In this document: positions 1 to 8,118 of the stretch, piece after piece
Layout: each line of letters starts with the position of its first letter
Position numbering within the stretch: position 1 is the stretch's first letter
Assembly: GCA_934636905.1 (NCBI GenBank)
Contig: CAKUBJ010000021.1
Span: forward strand, 1 to 31,832
DNA from: an uncultured Dysosmobacter sp.
Lineage (GTDB): Bacteria > Bacillota > Clostridia > Oscillospirales > Oscillospiraceae
Reading direction: 5' to 3'
Length of the DNA stretch: 31,832 nucleotides
The notes under the pieces: generated by a model
The model's input: only the letters and a program-made list of their open reading frames with translations
The model's database searches: none
Told to the model about the DNA's origin: nothing
Program-made: the position numbers and the translations under genes

Positions 1-1433
1 GTCTGGCTCAGCATATCATAGCGTTCATCCGTCAGCCGCCCGCTGGCGTTGTCCTCGTAAATCTTGATGAACAGCCTTTTCAGCTCGGCAATGCGCCGCT
101 CGTTGCTCTCCAGACGCTTTCTTTGGATGCGGATTTGTTCACAGCTTTCCACGCGGAGCTGTTCCTCCATGATCGTGCGGAAATAATCCTCGTGCCGCAG
201 GATATACCCCATAACCGCCTGAATGTGCTTGAGAACCAGCCGCTCCAAGACTTTGACGCGAATGAAATGACCATTACACTTTTCTTTGCTTTTGCGGTGC
301 AGAGAGCAGTCAAAGAAGTCCTGATCGAGATCGCCGTTGTTGGATGAACCGTACAGCATTTTGGAACCGCAGTCCGCACAGTAAACAAGTCCAGAAAAAA
401 TGCTGCTTCTTCCCGTGCGGGTCATCCGGTGACGCTGCTGGCGGATCTCCTGCACCTTTTCAAACACATCATCGTCAATAATGCGCTCGTGGGCATTGGG
501 GAAAATCGCCTGCTTTTCAATGGGATTATCCCTTTGTTTCTTATCCCAGATAGAATTGGTGTAAGTCTTGAAGTTCACCGTGCAGCCTGTGTACTCCCGG
601 CGTTCCAGAATCGCCACAACGGTACTGCTTTTCCAATCATAAGGATCTTCCGGCTTTTTGTTCGGGCTTTTGATGCCTTGCAACGCCTTATAACTGGCAG
701 GAGTTAAAACCTTGTCCGCTTTCAGTTGGTTTGCAATCTGCTTTGGACCTCTGCCCTCCATGCACATGGAGAAAATACGTCGCACCACATCGGCGGCAAC
801 AGGGTCGATCTTCCAGCGTCTGGGATTGTCTGGGCCTTTCAAATAGCCGTAGGGAACATTGGTTGTCAAAGGAACGCCGCGTTCACCCTTTGCCTTATTG
901 ACAGCACGGATTTTGCGGCTGGTATCTCGCGCATAAAACTCGTTGCACCAGTTTTTGATGCCCGCAAAATCGTTATCGGTGCTGTTGGGATCAATGGTGT
1001 CGAAATTGTCATTGATGGCAATATAGCGGACACCGTACTGCGGAAAGGTGAAATTGGTGTAAAGTCCTGTCAGAGCGGAATTTCTACCCAGGCGGGATAG
1101 GTCTTTGGTGATACAGACAGCCACCCGTTCCGCTTCAATTTCCGCAAGCATCGCTTGAAAACCGGGGCGGTCATAGGTCACGCCGCTCACGCCATCATCC
1201 ACAAAAAATGTGGGATTCGGGAAATGGTGCTCCCGTGCATACCGCAAAAGCATATCCTTCTGATTTTCAATGGACAAAGACTCTCCGGCTCGTTCATCCT
1301 CCTGCGAAAGACGGCAGTAGAGTGCTGTGATTTTGTTTGTTGCTCCGTTCATTTCTGAATCCTCCTTTGGTGGAGCAACTGTCAGTACAGGATTGGTTGC
1401 TTCTATTGTACCAAGAGACTGCGTATTTGTCAT
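1..1433 (-). CDS. Large serine recombinase, C-terminus cut by window edge
   Basis: Site-specific integrase/excisionase of the large serine family; it would cut and rejoin the element ends. Translation from 1433 shows a resolvase domain with the catalytic motif YCRLSQEDE (Ser43; Ser16 from the alternative start), then KDLSRLGR and the NxFDT-type segment. The recombinase domain (around VPYGYLKGPDNPRRWKI) follows, then a zinc beta-ribbon (CADCGSKM ... DCSLHRKSKEKC) and a coiled-coil KRLESNERRIAELKRLF. About 477 codons are visible; the family is usually 500-560. The start at 1433 overlaps the upstream stop as ATGA and has GGAGG seven bases upstream. A second in-frame ATG at 1352 has AAAGGAGG, so either or both may be used. 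Confidence 0.93.
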   Translation of the reverse strand, partial: MTNTQSLGTIEATNPVLTVAPPKEDSEMNGATNKITALYCRLSQEDERAGESLSIENQKDMLLRYAREHHFPNPTFFVDDGVSGVTYDRPGFQAMLAEIEAERVAVCITKDLSRLGRNSALTGLYTNFTFPQYGVRYIAINDNFDTIDPNSTDNDFAGIKNWCNEFYARDTSRKIRAVNKAKGERGVPLTTNVPYGYLKGPDNPRRWKIDPVAADVVRRIFSMCMEGRGPKQIANQLKADKVLTPASYKALQGIKSPNKKPEDPYDWKSSTVVAILERREYTGCTVNFKTYTNSIWDKKQRDNPIEKQAIFPNAHERIIDDDVFEKVQEIRQQRHRMTRTGRSSIFSGLVYCADCGSKMLYGSSNNGDLDQDFFDCSLHRKSKEKCNGHFIRVKVLERLVLKHIQAVMGYILRHEDYFRTIMEEQLRVESCEQIRIQRKRLESNERRIAELKRLFIKIYEDNASGRLTDERYDMLSQ

Positions 1434-1792
1434 TCGGAATCCTCCATCTTTTCTGCAAACTTTTTGCTGGTAATGCGCTCCAGCTTGCTGACAAAGTTCT
1501 CTGTTCCCTCATAGCTGCCCGTGACGGTGTAAACCGTGCCGTGAATGACCTCGGTGACAGTCAATTCGGGAACCCAGAATGCGGACAGGTTTTTCACGCA
1601 GAGATGCCCGTCCACGTTAAAGCAGTAGTTGCGCCGGGGATGGTCGGGCGGCAGGGGTTGCGGTTTCAAATACGGGTCTGGATTGGAGAAGTAATATTCC
1701 GCTGGTTCGTCGTGGTCTGCCTTTTCCCATTCCTCGATTTCTGCCAGCAGATCAGGGTCGATCTCGTGTTCAAATGGTTTGTTCTCGTTCAT
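1430..1792 (-). CDS. Small element-encoded protein, TnpW-like C-terminus
   Basis: A 120-residue acidic protein of unknown function. The last 50 residues (VTEVIHGTVYTVTGSYEGTENFVSKLERI) resemble the short transposon-encoded TnpW family, in which a beta-hairpin 'GTxYxVxGxYxGTE' segment is followed by a KLxRI helix; this is recognition by eye. It starts at an ATG behind GGAGGTACTT and its stop overlaps the recombinase start in an ATGA arrangement, so the two are probably translationally coupled. The first 60 residues (DPDLLAEIEEWEKADHDEPAEYYFSNPDPY) are low in recognisable features. A role as accessory to excision is plausible but unproven. Confidence 0.7.
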   Translation of the reverse strand: MNENKPFEHEIDPDLLAEIEEWEKADHDEPAEYYFSNPDPYLKPQPLPPDHPRRNYCFNVDGHLCVKNLSAFWVPELTVTEVIHGTVYTVTGSYEGTENFVSKLERITSKKFAEKMEDSE

Positions 1793-1818
1793 AAGTACCT
1801 CCTGATTTTCTATTCAAA

Positions 1819-3300
1819 TTAGTGTTCAATTTCCTGTTTTTTCTGCCGTGCGACAGTGTTCCGGCTCTCTTGCTCATGCTGCACCTCGTAGATATTGTAA
1901 TGAATCGCCCAGAGCTTTTTCGCGTCGGCATGGAGCGGCGAAAGCTCCGTCTGAATGTCTTTGTATTCCTGCTCCAACTGCTCCCGTTCTCTGCGCCATG
2001 CGGTGATGGGCAGCTTGCCATCCTTGAAATATGACTTTAATTTGCGCTCTGCCATGTAGAACGTCCGCAGTTCATCGTCGTGTTCGGATTTGTATTTCTG
2101 CCGGGATTTCTCAAATCGGATGGATTTCAGCTTGTCCGCAGCGGGCTTGCCGGACTTGTAGTAGTCCACCATCCGCAGCAGTTCGTCTACTTCTTTGATA
2201 CGGGCTTGCTTTGACGATGCCGACTTTTTCAACGTATCGATCTTGTCCTGCATGGCATGAAGCGTATTTTCCAGATCGTCCACGGTGTAAAGGTTTTTGG
2301 ATTGTAAAAAGCTGAACGCCTCGGCGTAACGCTGCAAATTGGCGTTCTTCGCCTTATTGCTGTACGCGCCCTTGTTGCGGATGCTGCAATGCAGCGCTAG
2401 CAGATCATTTAGCATGGGTGGCTGGGGCTTGGCAAGCTCGGCTTTCACGTCTTTCAGCCAGCCGATCAGCGCGGCGATCTTTTCTTTTGTCTCCCGCAGC
2501 AGCGCGTTGGTTTTCCGGATGAAGCGGTTGAGATCGCCCTTGTCGGTGCGGATGCCCTTTGCTTCCATCGCCCGGACAGTCACACCCTCATGGACGGTGG
2601 GGAGTTGGTCGATGCCCTGTCGCTCATAGCTGCGGTGGTCGATCCGGCAGTCCAATTCATTTTCCGCAAACTTCTGATTACAGAGGTCAGCCCATGCCTG
2701 CCGCCATGCTTCCAGCGTTTCGGGCTTTCCCCAATCTGTCGTGGGAACAGCGTTGAACACATAATTGCCTGCCTCGTCCAGAACACGCTCGCCGTGTTCG
2801 TCCAGCACATATTCCCGCCGCTGCTTCTTGCCCCACTTGCCGTCCGGCTCAATGGGACGGATGGGACACATGACATGAAAATGCGGGTTGGAAATGCCGC
2901 TGTCTTCCTTGTCCGGCTGATGCACAGCGAAGTCCGCCACCATGCCCCGGTTCACGAAATTGTCCAATAAGAATTGCCTTGCAAGGTCGATGTTCTCCTG
3001 CATGGAAAACTCATTCTGCAAGGCAATGTCAAAGCTATACGCAAGCTGGGCTTTCTTGCCGCGCTCGGTTTTTTCTACCGCGTTCCAGAGTGTTTCACGG
3101 TCTGCGTACTCAGGCGGCGCGTGGGGTGGCAACAGGATTTCAGAGCAGATCACGCCGCCCTTGCGGGTGTAGTCGCTGTCCTCGCCATAATACTCACTGT
3201 GCAGCTTTTCCCCGGCGCGGTAGGCGGCAGCAGCCACGGCAGACTGCCCCGCGCTGCGCTTGATCTGCGTCACATGAAAATGAAAGAGTGCGATATTCAA
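1819..3300 (-). CDS. MobQ (MobA/MobL) family relaxase
   Basis: Nicks one strand at oriT and stays bound to the 5' end to start conjugative transfer. The N-terminus HFHVTQIKRSAGQSAVAAAAYRAGEKL carries the expected catalytic tyrosine (Tyr27, matching the Tyr near residue 25 of RSF1010 MobA). The metal-binding histidine motif NPHFHVMCP is at 139-145, with His127 upstream. Residues 270-490 are helical and coiled-coil rich, as in other Firmicutes MobQ proteins. The start must be TTG at 3300 because a TGA directly precedes it in frame and the HFH motif begins at residue 7. It overlaps the DUF3847 stop (TTGA), and AGGAGG lies only three bases upstream, so coupling to the upstream gene is likely. Confidence 0.93.
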   Translation of the reverse strand: MNIALFHFHVTQIKRSAGQSAVAAAAYRAGEKLHSEYYGEDSDYTRKGGVICSEILLPPHAPPEYADRETLWNAVEKTERGKKAQLAYSFDIALQNEFSMQENIDLARQFLLDNFVNRGMVADFAVHQPDKEDSGISNPHFHVMCPIRPIEPDGKWGKKQRREYVLDEHGERVLDEAGNYVFNAVPTTDWGKPETLEAWRQAWADLCNQKFAENELDCRIDHRSYERQGIDQLPTVHEGVTVRAMEAKGIRTDKGDLNRFIRKTNALLRETKEKIAALIGWLKDVKAELAKPQPPMLNDLLALHCSIRNKGAYSNKAKNANLQRYAEAFSFLQSKNLYTVDDLENTLHAMQDKIDTLKKSASSKQARIKEVDELLRMVDYYKSGKPAADKLKSIRFEKSRQKYKSEHDDELRTFYMAERKLKSYFKDGKLPITAWRREREQLEQEYKDIQTELSPLHADAKKLWAIHYNIYEVQHEQESRNTVARQKKQEIEH

Positions 3301-3596
3301 TCACCTCCTGCATGGCGGCTGACAGCTTCCATGAGAAGCCTTTGCGTGTCCGGCAGAGCAAAGACCTGTTCTGCAAAGGCATAAAACGCAGTTTCGCTCA
3401 AATCTTTTGCCTGCGGTGCGACACTCTCAATCGCCGCGCCGCGGGTGATAAGCCGGTGCGCCCGCTTGCGGCGATCACCCTTTTCATAGTAGGCGGCGCG
3501 GTTTTCAAGACGCTGGATTTTGTGCTGTTCCTGCGCAAGCTGCCGCTCGACCTTTTCTTTCTCCGCTTGCAGCTTCTCAATTCCTTTCTCGTGCAT
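3297..3596 (-). CDS. DUF3847-type mobilization accessory protein
   Basis: A 99-residue charged protein. Residues 5-45 form a heptad-like coiled coil (EKLQAEKEKVERQLAQEQHKIQRLENR). The motif YYEKGDRRKRAHRLITRGAAIES is the signature seen in DUF3847 proteins encoded directly before MobQ relaxases in clostridial elements. Function is not established; its invariable place before the relaxase suggests an oriT-binding accessory protein (inference). It starts at an ATG with AGGAGG eight bases upstream. Its stop overlaps the relaxase start. Confidence 0.82.
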   Translation of the reverse strand: MHEKGIEKLQAEKEKVERQLAQEQHKIQRLENRAAYYEKGDRRKRAHRLITRGAAIESVAPQAKDLSETAFYAFAEQVFALPDTQRLLMEAVSRHAGGD

Positions 3597-3621
3597 GATT
3601 TCAACCTCCTGACTGATAGAT

Positions 3622-3657
3622 GGATAGAAAAAGGCCGCCTACGTTTTCAGTAGACGG
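3622..3657 (-). terminator. Intrinsic terminator or attenuator before the mob operon
   Basis: On the minus strand the stem CCGTCTAC/GTAGGCGG (3657-3650 with 3642-3635, one G-U pair) has a 7-base loop and is followed by CCTTTTTCT. It lies between oriT and the DUF3847 start, so it can end cargo-gene transcription or attenuate read-through into the mobilization genes. Confidence 0.65.
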
Positions 3658-3757
3658 TCTGTGTGATGATATGGGATTTTCAGACTTTGCGGCGGAAATA
3701 GACTGCGCCAGCAGACGGTTTCCGCTGCAAAGTGCGCTGGGATAGGCGCGCAAGCGT

Positions 3758-3885
3758 CGCAAGGGGTGCAGCCCCTTGTACGGAACGGAGTGACGCAAAA
3801 CAGCCCGGACATTCAGGTGTCTGGGCTGTAAGCTCCGCAGGACGCACATACTCCCGTCAGGAGAGTATAGAAGTGCGCCCTTTGT
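3758..3885 (+). other. oriT: Origin of transfer (oriT), RSF1010/MobQ type
   Basis: The + strand has AAGTGCGCCC at 3871-3880, matching the conserved nick-region core of RSF1010/R1162 and related Gram-positive MobQ origins (TAAGTGCGCCCT). It is preceded, as in those origins, by an imperfect inverted repeat (ATACTC at 3849-3854 with GAGTAT at 3863-3868). Two further hairpins lie upstream: CAAGGGG/CCCCTTG (3760-3778) and ACAGCCC...GGGCTGT (3800-3829). The site sits just upstream of the MobQ operon. The exact nick position is not determined here. Confidence 0.82.
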
Positions 3886-3924
3886 TCCAAAGGGATATTT
3901 CCTCCTATTCCAGAATAGTGACGT

Positions 3925-5295
3925 TCAATGCTTTCTCATATATTCCGATACAAACATATCCCATTTCTTGTCAATACATGCAAAAAAGTCAAATGGAGTA
4001 TCTCCAGAAATCTTATGAACCAAATCCGCAAAACCAGTTCTATCAAAGAGCATATACTTTGTTTGTCCTTTGTATATCTGGTCAATAAGTTCTTCGGAGT
4101 AGAAATCTCTGTACTGATAGATATTCCCCATTGTTTCGGAGTACGGAATAGGAGAATAACAGGCATTCGCACATATTCCCCGCAAATCCTCTTCCAACTC
4201 TTTTCTGGTCGGTTTACAAGCCTTGATTGTTGAAATTTGCTCTCGAATTTCAGGACCTTTTAATGCTTCATACAGAGTCTTGAGCGATTTTTTGTATTCT
4301 CGAAGTTTCTCTGCATCTGTCAGTTGCTTCTTAGCTGTTCTTTTCTTTTTTGCTTTTTTAGTATCAGGTTTCTTAAACTCCGGTGCAACATTTTTACCCT
4401 GCTCAATGGCTTTCTCACAATCTATCCACATATCAGCAAGCACAGACTGATTAGCCCTCAGCAGCTCAGCGCCTTTCTCAGTAAGCGCGTACACAGGATT
4501 TGGGAAAAGCTGTCGCACCCTATGTTCATCTGCATCTTCTATTAGTCGCTGAATAAGAACGCTCTTTGCCCCGCTCGCTTTCATCGAAAGATCGGACAAC
4601 ATTGTTTTAAGCTGTTCCCCTGTGAGGGTCGAAAGCGCTTTCCCCAAAACGGCTTCCTCCAAATATCCATCTGCAACCACAGATTGCAGATAGGCAGGAA
4701 CATCTTGAATGCCGTATTGCTCCGTCCATTTCTGTGACCACGGCTGTTCTGCGGTGCGGGGTGACTTTGCATACTCTGCAATAAATACAGCTTCTATATC
4801 GTCTTTAGCAGTAGGACGGTTAAACTCTCTTCCATTGACATAAGTAGTGGTCGTTAGTTTACCAGAGTTAAGAAAGTCATCAACAGCCTTTTTATATTCG
4901 GCTTCTGCTTTTTGAATTTCCCTTTTCCGCTGTCGTTCTTGATCCTCTTTTATGGCGGAGGCAACAGATACGCCAATTCCAAATAACGATGTGGCAAGTC
5001 CAGTGAGTTCCCCAAGTGGAGATGTTCGTCTGTTTTTCCTTGCAATATCTGTGATGTCGGTCGCTGCTTTCTTCGCATCGGCAGAATTGGAAAACTGGAC
5101 TTTTTCAACATTGCTGCCATAGTATATTTCCACCGTATCCTTTGAGAAAAATGAACTTGCACTAAGCTCTACATTCTTTATATCCCTAAGTGGAATAGTT
5201 TTCTTTGATGATGAAAAGAATCCGGAAGATTTGATGATAACATTCTTCTCATCAATTTCAATAGTTGCTGTCCGTCCCTTATATTGCTTCGTCAT
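3925..5295 (-). CDS. PH-like and SAP-domain cargo protein, unknown function
   Basis: A 456-residue cargo protein. Residues 5-80 resemble a bacterial PH-like fold (IEIDEKNVIIKSSGFF...TIPLRDIKNVELS...VQFSNSADAKKAATDI). A hydrophobic stretch at 95-115 (LGELTGLATSLFGIGVSVASAI) is followed by a charged coiled coil (118-142). Residues 223-256 match a SAP module (LTGEQLKTMLSDLSMKASG AK..LIQRLIED), normally a DNA-binding helix-extension-helix. A helical YALTEKGAELL segment follows, then a Lys-rich linker near 310-325. The C-terminal third is not recognised. Codon use is more AT-rich than the mob genes. It could be a DNA-sensing component acting with the GIY-YIG nuclease 35 bp upstream, in the same direction; that is an inference. 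Confidence 0.85.
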   Translation of the reverse strand: MTKQYKGRTATIEIDEKNVIIKSSGFFSSSKKTIPLRDIKNVELSASSFFSKDTVEIYYGSNVEKVQFSNSADAKKAATDITDIARKNRRTSPLGELTGLATSLFGIGVSVASAIKEDQERQRKREIQKAEAEYKKAVDDFLNSGKLTTTTYVNGREFNRPTAKDDIEAVFIAEYAKSPRTAEQPWSQKWTEQYGIQDVPAYLQSVVADGYLEEAVLGKALSTLTGEQLKTMLSDLSMKASGAKSVLIQRLIEDADEHRVRQLFPNPVYALTEKGAELLRANQSVLADMWIDCEKAIEQGKNVAPEFKKPDTKKAKKKRTAKKQLTDAEKLREYKKSLKTLYEALKGPEIREQISTIKACKPTRKELEEDLRGICANACYSPIPYSETMGNIYQYRDFYSEELIDQIYKGQTKYMLFDRTGFADLVHKISGDTPFDFFACIDKKWDMFVSEYMRKH

Positions 5296-5330
5296 ATTTG
5301 CATCAACCTCCCCTCCGTTGTAGTACAGTT

Positions 5331-6182
5331 CTAATTGTTATTCATACCATACTTTATTGTTTGAAAAACCCGTTTCCAATACGATTCGCGTTGAATAATA
5401 TCCTCACGCTTTGTACGCATATCAAAGATCTCCAAAATGGAGTATGAAAAATTTTCTACGATGTAGTCCGCTCCATTGTTTTTCAGTTCTTCAAAAGCCT
5501 TATTGCCGCCTGTAAGATTCGTTACATCGGCATAAGATGACCAACGCTGCCAGATGCCAGCAATATCCCCCGTCGCCGATCCGATATAGAGCTGTCCTGT
5601 TGAACGGTCTGTAATACAGTAAACGCCTTTCACGCTGGAAAGAGCATTTTTCCACTCAGGAGCGTCCAGCTTGATAATGGTCTGCAAATCTTTATGGCTC
5701 AAAAGTACTTTGCTGTATCCGGGGAATGCGCCAAGTTTCGTAGCCGGAGCAAGTTCGTATACTTCGGGGTCAAAATCTCTTTGAACAGACTGATATGGCT
5801 TGTTATAAATATCTCTGCCGATTGGTTTCTCTAGTCTAATAATCAATCGCTTGCGATAGTCCACATAATCAGGAAGGAGTGTAAGCTTATACCCGACGGC
5901 ATCAAATACTTCCGGGAGAATTTTTTCAACCCGGTACATTCCACCGAAAATGTAATATTGGGGACCATAAGGATAATACTGTGCAAAAGCCAGAAGATAA
6001 TCCGCGTGATTCAAATTGTTATTTGCCTGTTTACGCTTGTGGGCATTCATTGCAATCCATTCAGGGGCATCATCCAGCAGATAGTCCCACGCACGCAAAG
6101 CAGTATTCCCTGCATTCATGTTAAATTTGACTTTCGTCTTATCCGGAAAATCGACTGGCATAAAGTCTGAGAATTTGATCAT
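5331..6182 (-). CDS. GIY-YIG nuclease with unknown N-terminal domain
   Basis: A 283-residue probable endonuclease. The C-terminal GIY-YIG module shows GVY (186-188), LYIG (198-201), the conserved arginine in WQRW (Arg213) and the metal-binding glutamate in QRESYWKR (Glu266), so the active site looks complete. Residues 65-125 (YYIFGGMYRVEKI ... YRKRLIIRLEKPIGRD) are beta-rich and might be a PUA/EVE-like modified-base reader, a guess from pattern only. Such fusions are common among restriction-like and anti-phage nucleases. It starts at an ATG behind GAGGTG. It lies directly before the PH/SAP gene and probably shares its transcript. A homing-type nuclease is the main alternative. Confidence 0.85.
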   Translation of the reverse strand: MIKFSDFMPVDFPDKTKVKFNMNAGNTALRAWDYLLDDAPEWIAMNAHKRKQANNNLNHADYLLAFAQYYPYGPQYYIFGGMYRVEKILPEVFDAVGYKLTLLPDYVDYRKRLIIRLEKPIGRDIYNKPYQSVQRDFDPEVYELAPATKLGAFPGYSKVLLSHKDLQTIIKLDAPEWKNALSSVKGVYCITDRSTGQLYIGSATGDIAGIWQRWSSYADVTNLTGGNKAFEELKNNGADYIVENFSYSILEIFDMRTKREDIIQRESYWKRVFQTIKYGMNNN

Positions 6183-6282
6183 ACGGTTTTCACCTCATTT
6201 TCGATTTTATCATATTGCACAGAACTTTTCCAGTCTCGAAGCAAAAGACTTGTTATTTGTGTTGCAAGCCAGACTAACATTT

Positions 6283-6504
6283 TCATTTTCGCTTCTGCCA
6301 CACGATGTCATACCCCAGTGCGTCCGCCAGTTCTACCGCCTCGCCGTAGCGAAGCGAGCCACGTTTGAGCTTGCCGGAGAGATTGGGGACGCTGCGGCTC
6401 CAGCCGTACTCGTCGGAGAGGTAGTCCACCACCTCGGTCATGGTCATGCCGGTGCGGACGATGTAAGACTTGATCTCGTTGCGATAGGTTTCAGGTTTTC
6501 TCAT
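6283..6504 (-). CDS. Small DUF6471-like HTH protein
   Basis: A 73-residue helix-turn-helix-like protein. The core IKSYIVRTGMTMTEVVDYLSDEYGWSRSVPNLSGKLKRGSL resembles the DUF6471 family: a Cro-like fold in which the 'NLSGKLKRG' helix would be the recognition helix. It starts at ATG 6504 with AGGAGG nine bases upstream. A long dyad (6533-6588) lies just upstream and could be its operator or an mRNA hairpin. It probably regulates the cargo or mobilization genes (inference). It is divergent from the XRE repressor across a 587-bp gap. Confidence 0.8.
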   Translation of the reverse strand: MRKPETYRNEIKSYIVRTGMTMTEVVDYLSDEYGWSRSVPNLSGKLKRGSLRYGEAVELADALGYDIVWQKRK

Positions 6505-7091
6505 GTTCGAATGTTCCTCCTGTTTTTTCGATGCGCTCTATGGTAAAATGGGCTTGTCAAATTGTGACACCCATTCGCCATAGGGCGCTGGTTTTTGATA
6601 CACGGCTTTTTGCTGGAAATGCCGCCGATGATACGTTGGTCACAGGCGGCACCTTCCGCTTTTGCCGTTTGATGTGTCCTTGCGTGAAATGGCGAAATAT
6701 CATGTTGAACGACAAACGTCATTCACTGCTGAATAGCGCTCTATTCCGTGCAGACAACCGCACAGAGCAGAAAACTATTTCGCCGTTTTCACTTGCTTTG
6801 ATTTTTACATTCGATTTTGCCGCTCTTTCCGAACATCGTTCCTGCCCGGAGGATCGCTCCCGGCGTTTCGTTCTCCTTGGTGCGCTGGATGCGGCACTTC
6901 GCCAGAGGACATATCCCGTTCGGACGTTCATGCAATTTTCAAGGTTCAGGTGCGATTGCAAGACCATTTTAGCGAAAAATATAGCCCTCTCCCGTATATC
7001 CAAGAGGTCGGAAAACGCGCTGAAAAACGCAGATTTCCACGCTCATGGACAAGACCGGGAAAGGGCGAAAATTTGAAGGGAGGACGCCGTT
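6505..7091. other. Divergent regulatory gap with long dyad
   Basis: No convincing gene is seen here. A nested inverted repeat at 6533-6588 has outer arms GCGCTCTATGG/CCATAGGGCGC, a middle AATGGG/CCCATT and an inner TGTCA/TGACA. On the + strand it is followed by a short T run (TGGTTTTTG), so it could act as a terminator. On the minus strand it would be in the leader of the DUF6471-like gene. The rest, about 500 bases, has open frames on both strands but no Shine-Dalgarno or recognisable protein. It may hold operators for the two regulators that flank it. Confidence 0.5.
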
Positions 7092-7940
7092 ATGCAGCCA
7101 AAGCTCACCATTCAGGAACGGCTCAAAGACCTGCGCGTGGAGCGCGGTCTGACGCTGGAACAGCTATCTGCGGAAACAGGTATTTCAAGGTCCGCGCTGG
7201 GAAAATACGAAGCCGACGATTTCAAGGACATCAGCCCGTTCAGTATGGTGGAGCTGGCAAAGTTCTACGGCGTGTCCACCGATTACCTGCTGGGGCTGAC
7301 AGAACAAAAAAATCACCCAAACACAGAGCTGGACGCTCTGCACTTGGGTGATGATGCAATCGAAGTGTTGAAAACAGGCAAGTTCAATCACAGGTTGCTG
7401 TCGGAGTTGATCTGCCATAAAGATTTCCAGCGGTTTATGCTGGACGCTGAGATTTATGTTGACCGGATTGCAGATATGCGGGTCAAGGATATGAACGCCG
7501 TTTTGGAAGCCGTCCGGCAGATGGCATTGATGAAAAACGGCGGCGAGGAGAATGATCTGCACCTGCGGACGCTGGAAGTCGCGCAGATCAGAGAGGACGA
7601 GTATTTCGGAAGTCTGATTGCAGATGATCTGAAAGATATCCTCCGTGACATTCGAGAGCAGCATCGCCCCGACACTATGACTGCGGATGAAAGCTCCCTC
7701 GTAGCAACAGTACAGGGGCAGTTGCAGGATGCGATGAATTTTGAGGGCAGTTCCGAGGAAAAGCAAGTCCGTTCGTTCCTCGCTACCTTTGGTATTGATT
7801 ATGACAAGCTCACCAAAGAGCAATTCATCTCGCTGATTGAAATACTCAAGATGTCCAAATACTTGAAAAGCCCAATCAACCAGCGAGGGAAAGCAAGACC
7901 ACAGTTGCAGCACGGGAAAGGAAAAAAGAAACGCAAATAA
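7092..7940 (+). CDS. XRE-family transcriptional repressor
   Basis: A 282-residue regulator. Residues 6-65 are a classic Cro/C1 HTH (ERLKDLRVERGLTLEQLSAETGISRSALGKYEADDF...LAKFYGVSTDYLLG). The remaining 215 residues are helical and acidic without a recognised domain and end in a basic tail (GKGKKKRK). It is the only + strand gene in the element and lies at its right end, the usual place of the element's immunity/maintenance repressor. GGGAGG lies upstream of the ATG. A strong terminator follows within three bases of the stop. Target operators are not identified. Confidence 0.9.
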   Translation: MQPKLTIQERLKDLRVERGLTLEQLSAETGISRSALGKYEADDFKDISPFSMVELAKFYGVSTDYLLGLTEQKNHPNTELDALHLGDDAIEVLKTGKFNHRLLSELICHKDFQRFMLDAEIYVDRIADMRVKDMNAVLEAVRQMALMKNGGEENDLHLRTLEVAQIREDEYFGSLIADDLKDILRDIREQHRPDTMTADESSLVATVQGQLQDAMNFEGSSEEKQVRSFLATFGIDYDKLTKEQFISLIEILKMSKYLKSPINQRGKARPQLQHGKGKKKRK

Positions 7941-7942
7941 GG

Positions 7943-7985
7943 AAAAGCCGCTATATTCAGTGAAAACCTGAATATAGCGGCTTTT
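7943..7985 (+). terminator. Strong terminator at right side of the element
   Basis: A perfect 18-bp stem (7943-7960 with 7968-7985) with a 7-base loop, A-rich on one side and T-rich on the other (stem end CTTTT), so it can work in both directions. It ends the XRE transcript and separates the element from the hpf side. Confidence 0.92.
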
Positions 7986-8118
7986 CGTTGTCCAACCCTG
8001 CCTGACAGATGCTCATTTCGTAATTTCGGTCTAAACCTGTTTTACGAACACCCGTCTAAGGCCCCGGCGCTCCGTTAATCGTTCTTTCTGCGATATTTCT
8101 TCCTGTCCCGGCGGGTCC

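Larger units (their letters stand above)
1..8050. mobile_element. Mobilizable integrated element, left end outside window
   Basis: This block has a serine recombinase, a MobQ relaxase, an oriT, cargo genes and an XRE repressor, the usual kit of a small integrative mobilizable element of Clostridia. It has no type IV secretion genes, so transfer would need a helper conjugation system (inference). The right boundary is not resolved. It must lie between the terminator ending at 7985 and the hpf stop at 8119, because hpf and everything beyond it are chromosomal core genes. The left boundary is not in the window because the recombinase, normally at the element edge, runs off base 1. The genes are somewhat less GC-rich than the neighbouring core, most clearly at 3925-6504, which fits acquisition. 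Confidence 0.8.

Noticed and set aside
6531..7076. + strand open frame of 181 codons before the XRE gene
   Set aside because: No ribosome site, starts within the nested dyad, composition like random translation; no protein recognised on either strand.
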